Source: an uncultured Eubacteriales bacterium (lineage in GTDB: Bacteria > Bacillota > Clostridia > Lachnospirales > Anaerotignaceae). From it: a stretch of 16,799 nucleotides of DNA. The notes under the pieces are model-generated. The model saw only the letters and a program-made list of their open reading frames with translations. It did no database searches and was not told the origin of the DNA. The DNA lies in contig URLB01000033.1 of NCBI GenBank assembly GCA_900548595.1, positions 1 to 16,799 on the forward strand. Reading direction: 5' to 3'. Made by a program: the position numbers and the translations under genes. This document shows positions 14,129-16,799 of this stretch, piece after piece. Within the stretch, counting starts at the first letter, position 1; every line of letters starts with the position of its first letter.

Positions 14129-15322
14129 TTATATTTGTGCCAACGCCTGTTCAATATCCGCAATAATGTCCTCTTTATTTTCAAGTCCAGCCGAAAGTCG
14201 AACAAGTCCTTCCGGTATTCCGGCTTCTTTGAGTTCTTCCGGTGAATAAGGCGAATGTGTCATACTTGCCGGATGCTCAACAAGTGTTTCGGCATCGCCG
14301 AGGCTTACGGCTATAGTACATAATTTGAGCGCATTTACAAATTTCGTTCCTGCCGTTTTTCCGCCTTTTACTTCAAAAGATACCATTCCACCGAAATCTC
14401 TCATCTGTTTTACGGCTATATCGTGACCTGCCGAAGTTTCAAGTCCCGGGAAATAAACCTTTTCCACCTTTTCATGTTTTGAAAGCATTTCGGCTATCGC
14501 CCTTGCATTCTCACAGTGTCGCATCATTCTGAGTTCAAATGTCTTAAGTCCCCTAAGAATGAGATATGCTGCAAAAGGATCTATAACAGCGCCGGTCATG
14601 TCCTTAATACCGAACATCTTTACTTCATTGATAAATTCTGCCGAACCTACAACAAATCCTGCAATAACATCTCCATGTCCGTTAAGATATTTTGTAGCCG
14701 AATGAACTACAACGTCTGCACCCAACTCCAGAGGTCTCTGTAAATACGGAGTAGCAAATGTATTGTCACATACAACTTTTATGTCTTTATTAAATTCATG
14801 TGCAATTTTAGAGATTTCTTTGATGTCGGCTATTTTAAGGTTAGGGTTAGCGGGCGTTTCAAGATATACCGCAACTGTATTTTCTTTAAGGTTTGCCCTG
14901 ACCTCTTCGAGATTTGACGTATCAATAAAAGATACTTCAACCCCGTATCTTGTCATTCCATGGTTTAAAAGAGCGAATGTACAGCCGTAAAGAGTGCTGT
15001 CCGCAACAATGTGCGCTCCTGCTTCTGCTATTGTCCATAGAGCCGATGAAATAGCTCCCATTCCCGATGAAGCGGCAGCGGCAGCTTCCGCATTTTCAAG
15101 CGCCGCTACTTTTTCTTCCAAAACATTTGTTGTAGGGTTTCCGAGCCTTGTATAAATAAATCCGTTTTCTTCTCCTGCGAATCGCCTTCCGCCCTGCTCG
15201 CATGAGTCAAAGTAGTATGTTGAACTTTGATATATCGGCGTTGATAATGCTCCGAATGTTTCTTTCTCAAAATTTCCGGCATGGATAGCCATAGTTCCGA
15301 ATCCTTTATATTCTTCTTTCAT
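14129..15322 (-). CDS. megL: Methionine gamma-lyase (PLP-dependent)
   Basis: A 397-residue Cys/Met-metabolism PLP enzyme. It splits L-methionine to methanethiol, ammonia and 2-oxobutyrate, usable for anaerobic energy metabolism. It resembles Pseudomonas putida MGL closely: RRFAGEENGFIYTRLGNPTT (46-65, Y57 and R59 contact PLP phosphate of the neighbouring subunit), SSGMGAISSALWT (85-97), DSTLYGCTFALL (108-119, with Y112 and C114), ETPANPN (155-161), DNT (186-188), HSATKYLNGHGD (207-218, K211 the PLP lysine), and SLGDAETLVEHPASMTHSPY. The active-site Cys in LYGCTF is the hallmark that separates gamma-lyase from cystathionine enzymes, though cystathionine or homocysteine activity is not excluded. 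AAGGAG 9 nt upstream fixes the ATG at 15322; the longer frame (15343) would include it. It is divergent from the NhaC-type transporter and monocistronic. Confidence 0.92.
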   Translation of the reverse strand: MKEEYKGFGTMAIHAGNFEKETFGALSTPIYQSSTYYFDSCEQGGRRFAGEENGFIYTRLGNPTTNVLEEKVAALENAEAAAAASSGMGAISSALWTIAEAGAHIVADSTLYGCTFALLNHGMTRYGVEVSFIDTSNLEEVRANLKENTVAVYLETPANPNLKIADIKEISKIAHEFNKDIKVVCDNTFATPYLQRPLELGADVVVHSATKYLNGHGDVIAGFVVGSAEFINEVKMFGIKDMTGAVIDPFAAYLILRGLKTFELRMMRHCENARAIAEMLSKHEKVEKVYFPGLETSAGHDIAVKQMRDFGGMVSFEVKGGKTAGTKFVNALKLCTIAVSLGDAETLVEHPASMTHSPYSPEELKEAGIPEGLVRLSAGLENKEDIIADIEQALAQI

Positions 15323-15331
15323 AATGACACA

Positions 15332-15337
15332 CTCCTT
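15332..15337 (-). promoter_or_regulatory. Shine-Dalgarno AAGGAG that fixes the methionine gamma-lyase start
   Basis: AAGGAG is 9 nt before ATG 15322-15320 on the minus strand. The in-frame ATG at 15343 lies upstream of this motif, and the resulting extra seven residues (MKKECVI) are not typical of the family. Confidence 0.7.
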
Positions 15338-15353
15338 TTTCATTTCTAACTCC

Positions 15354-15383
15354 GCTGATTTATTTTTGCTTCGGCTGATTTAT
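15354..15383. repeat. Two 10-bp direct repeats 20 bp apart upstream of methionine gamma-lyase
   Basis: GCTGATTTAT occurs at 15354-15363 and 15374-15383 (ATAAATCAGC on the lyase sense strand), start to start exactly 20 bp. They lie in the predicted lyase leader, 31-61 nt upstream of its ATG. Function is unknown; an operator or mRNA element is possible. Confidence 0.6.
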
Positions 15384-15403
15384 ATATTTCTTCTCTCAGT
15401 TAA

Positions 15404-15433
15404 AGCATAACATCATTTATAAAAAACAGTTAA
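15404..15433 (-). promoter_or_regulatory. Possible promoter of methionine gamma-lyase
   Basis: TTAACT at 15428-15433 and TATGCT at 15404-15409 on the minus strand, 18 nt apart. Both hexamers are imperfect; this is the best candidate near the gene rather than a clear site. Confidence 0.35.
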
Positions 15434-15576
15434 TACATAATTTGTATATCTTGTTATCATAAAAAGCTATAACAGATGTGTATATTATCACTAAATACCG
15501 TTTTATACCGCTTTATATTTTAAAATATGCCTAACTATTATTCTAAAAATCGATATTCAGCTATCTATTTTTTTCA

Positions 15577-15606
15577 TTATACAAATTTTTATATTTATGC
15601 TATTAT
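15577..15606 (+). promoter_or_regulatory. Possible promoter of the NhaC-type transporter
   Basis: TTATAC at 15577-15582 and TATTAT at 15601-15606, 18 nt apart, with TGC directly before the -10 (extended -10). The start would be near 15613, leaving a leader of about 78 nt that includes the hairpin at 15625-15668. Confidence 0.45.
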
Positions 15607-15624
15607 TAAAATAGGAAATATAAG

Positions 15625-15668
15625 GTTGAAATATAAATTTCTTCACTCACTAAAATTTTATTTTCAAC
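15625..15668 (+). other. Imperfect leader hairpin before the NhaC-type start
   Basis: GTTGAAA (15625-15631) pairs with TTTCAAC (15662-15668), and AAATTT (15635-15640) with AAATTT (15653-15658), with a 3x3 internal loop TAT/TAT and a 12-nt apical loop. It ends 8 nt before the AAGGAGGG ribosome binding site. It lacks a T run, so it is not a classical terminator. Confidence 0.5.
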
Positions 15669-15690
15669 TAAATACAAGGAGGGTATCATA

Positions 15691-16799
15691 ATGAATGAAA
15701 ACGTAACTGCAAGTAAAGCACGAGGCAGCGCTCTTATTCCTTTTCTCGTCTTTATTATTGTTTATCTCGGCGCAGGAATAATTCTTGATAGACTTGGAGT
15801 TGACATGGCTTTCTACCAATTTCCGTCTCCCGTTGCGGCGTTAATCGGCATAGTCGTAGCTTTTATAATGTTCAAGGGTTCTATTGATGAAAAGTTTACT
15901 ATTTTCGCTAAGGGATGCGGTCATGAAAATATCCTTACAATGTGCTTTATCTATTTATTCGCCGGTGCATTTGCCTCGGTTGCAAAAGCAATGGGCGGCG
16001 TCGACGCAACAGTAAATCTCGGATTATCGGTTATTCCCGCTAAATACATAACAGGCGGTATGTTTGTAATATCTGCATTTATAGCAGTTGCTACAGGTAC
16101 ATCTGTCGGAACAATAAGTGCCGTAGGTCCTATAGCTGTTGCCACAGCGGATAAGGCCGGTCTTTCCCTTCCGCTTGTAATAGCGGCGGTTATAGGAGGC
16201 GCTATGTTCGGCGATAATCTCTCGGTTATTTCCGACACCACAATAGCCGCAACAAAAACCCAAGGTGTTGATATGAAAGACAAATTCAGAATAAACTTTC
16301 TTATTGCTCTCCCTGCGGCAATCATAGCTTTCATCATACTTCTTGTTGTAGGTAAACCGGAAACCGTTGTTCCGCTCGGAAACCTCAGCTTTGATATTAT
16401 TAAAGTTATTCCTTATATAGCTGTACTTGTGCTTGCTCTTATAGGTCTTAATGTTTTTATTACGTTGGGCGTAGGAATTATACTTGCCGGAATAATAGGA
16501 ATGGCATACAGCAGTTTCACTTTTCTCGGATTTACACAAAATATTTATTCCGGATTTACGGGAATGATTGAGATATTCCTTCTTTCGCTTATGATAGGCG
16601 GTCTTTCGGAAATGTGTGCGCATTATGGCGGAATCCAGTGGATGCTTGAAAAAATCAAAGGATTTACAAAAAGCAAGCGGTCTGCGCAAGTCGGAATATC
16701 CGCTCTGGTATCCCTTTGCGATATAGCTACCGCTAATAATACAATTGCGATTATTATTGCAGGTCAGCCATCAAAAGAAATTTGCGAAACATATGAGGT
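15691..16799 (+). CDS. NhaC-family transporter (Na+/H+ antiporter superfamily; possible methionine transporter), cut by window edge
   Basis: At least 369 residues; the C-terminus lies outside. It is a polytopic inner-membrane protein with hydrophobic helices about 14-33, 46-61, 79-99, 122-150, 158-172, 203-222, 230-262 and 275-300. The NhaC/ion-transporter signature is present: AVATGTSVGTISAVGPIAVA (132-151) and GGAMFGDNLSVISDTTIAAT (169-188, with D175 and D182). NhaC proteins exchange Na+ and H+. Some members in Gram-positive and other bacteria have been predicted as methionine transporters (MetT), and divergence from methionine gamma-lyase makes that reading attractive here. That is inference, and plain antiport or amino-acid export remains possible. 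AAGGAGGG is 7 nt before the ATG, a strong start. Confidence 0.88.
   Translation, partial: MNENVTASKARGSALIPFLVFIIVYLGAGIILDRLGVDMAFYQFPSPVAALIGIVVAFIMFKGSIDEKFTIFAKGCGHENILTMCFIYLFAGAFASVAKAMGGVDATVNLGLSVIPAKYITGGMFVISAFIAVATGTSVGTISAVGPIAVATADKAGLSLPLVIAAVIGGAMFGDNLSVISDTTIAATKTQGVDMKDKFRINFLIALPAAIIAFIILLVVGKPETVVPLGNLSFDIIKVIPYIAVLVLALIGLNVFITLGVGIILAGIIGMAYSSFTFLGFTQNIYSGFTGMIEIFLLSLMIGGLSEMCAHYGGIQWMLEKIKGFTKSKRSAQVGISALVSLCDIATANNTIAIIIAGQPSKEICETYE

Larger units (their letters stand above)
15323..15690. other. Divergent control region between methionine gamma-lyase and the NhaC-type gene
   Basis: This 368-nt AT-rich stretch is the only gap over 300 nt. It holds the lyase Shine-Dalgarno sequence, two direct repeats, possible promoters for both directions and a leader hairpin near the NhaC-type start. 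I found no S-box (SAM) or T-box pattern and no small open frame with a ribosome binding site. The middle part (about 15440-15570) shows nothing I can name. Confidence 0.7.

Noticed and set aside
14129..15322. Cystathionine gamma-synthase or O-acetylhomoserine sulfhydrylase
   Set aside because: The LYGCTF active-site Cys, the FAGEENGFIYTRLGNPT block and the KYLNGHGD block fit methionine gamma-lyase better; no Met biosynthesis genes are adjacent.
15344..15690. SAM (S-box) riboswitch or T-box controlling the methionine genes
   Set aside because: I looked for the S-box core and for the T-box sequence with a terminator and found neither in either direction.
16024..16689. Minus-strand open frame of 221 codons, plus another at 15951-16337
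   Set aside because: Both are antisense to the NhaC-type gene, whose transmembrane and GDNLSVISDTT signatures are unmistakable; the antisense products have odd Lys/Tyr/Ser or Ala/Ile/Pro composition.

Overview
The window looks like chromosomal DNA from an AT-rich, strictly anaerobic, spore-lineage member of the Clostridia (Lachnospiraceae-like). The reasons are low GC with many ATA/AAA codons, strong AGGAGG-type ribosome binding sites, a SpoIID-family protein beside queA, an Old Yellow Enzyme/4Fe-4S flavoprotein, methionine gamma-lyase, the YgeW/YgeY fermentation genes, and a LarE with a candidate Fe-S cysteine set. I see no phage, insertion sequence, tRNA, rRNA or CRISPR. Every gene looks intact except the two cut by the window edges (larC at the left, the NhaC-type transporter at the right).

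Layout. (1) 1-1928, minus strand: larE-larB-larC, the biosynthetic genes for the nickel-pincer nucleotide (NPN) cofactor of LarA-type racemases. LarC is cut inside a very regular His/Cys repeat. (2) 2045-4699, minus: a DedA membrane protein downstream of a 2,4-dienoyl-CoA reductase-like flavoenzyme. (3) 4837-6144, plus: a secreted ComEC-like metallo-beta-lactamase-fold lipoprotein with a C-terminal Cys/His zinc-type domain, followed by a DUF3006 protein. Their promoter faces that of the flavoenzyme, and a strong bidirectional terminator (6156-6187) ends the unit. (4) 6208-10296, minus: a tight operon of YheO/DauR-type regulator, ygeY, ygeW and arcC. This is probably a fermentative carbamoyl-transfer route that ends in ATP from carbamoyl phosphate. 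(5) 10548-13241, plus: a SpoIID/LytB-domain cell-wall protein and queA, closed by a terminator and without the usual tgt neighbour. (6) 13347-13940, minus: a VanZ-family membrane protein. (7) 14129-15322, minus: methionine gamma-lyase, divergent from an NhaC-family transporter (15691 onward, plus). This suggests linked methionine transport and methionine breakdown.

Working together: genes 4 and 7 are amino-acid or nitrogen-compound catabolism modules of an anaerobe, and the lar genes supply a nickel cofactor for a 2-hydroxyacid racemase or epimerase encoded elsewhere. Several starts were moved from the longest open frame to the codon with the properly spaced Shine-Dalgarno sequence (larB, the flavoenzyme, arcC, VanZ, methionine gamma-lyase). 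The most interesting leads are the regulator-ygeY-ygeW-arcC module without ygeX, the three-cysteine LarE with its His/Cys-repeat LarC, and the methionine lyase/transporter divergon with repeats and a hairpin in its leaders. Functions come from recognised motifs and family memory; no database search was run.
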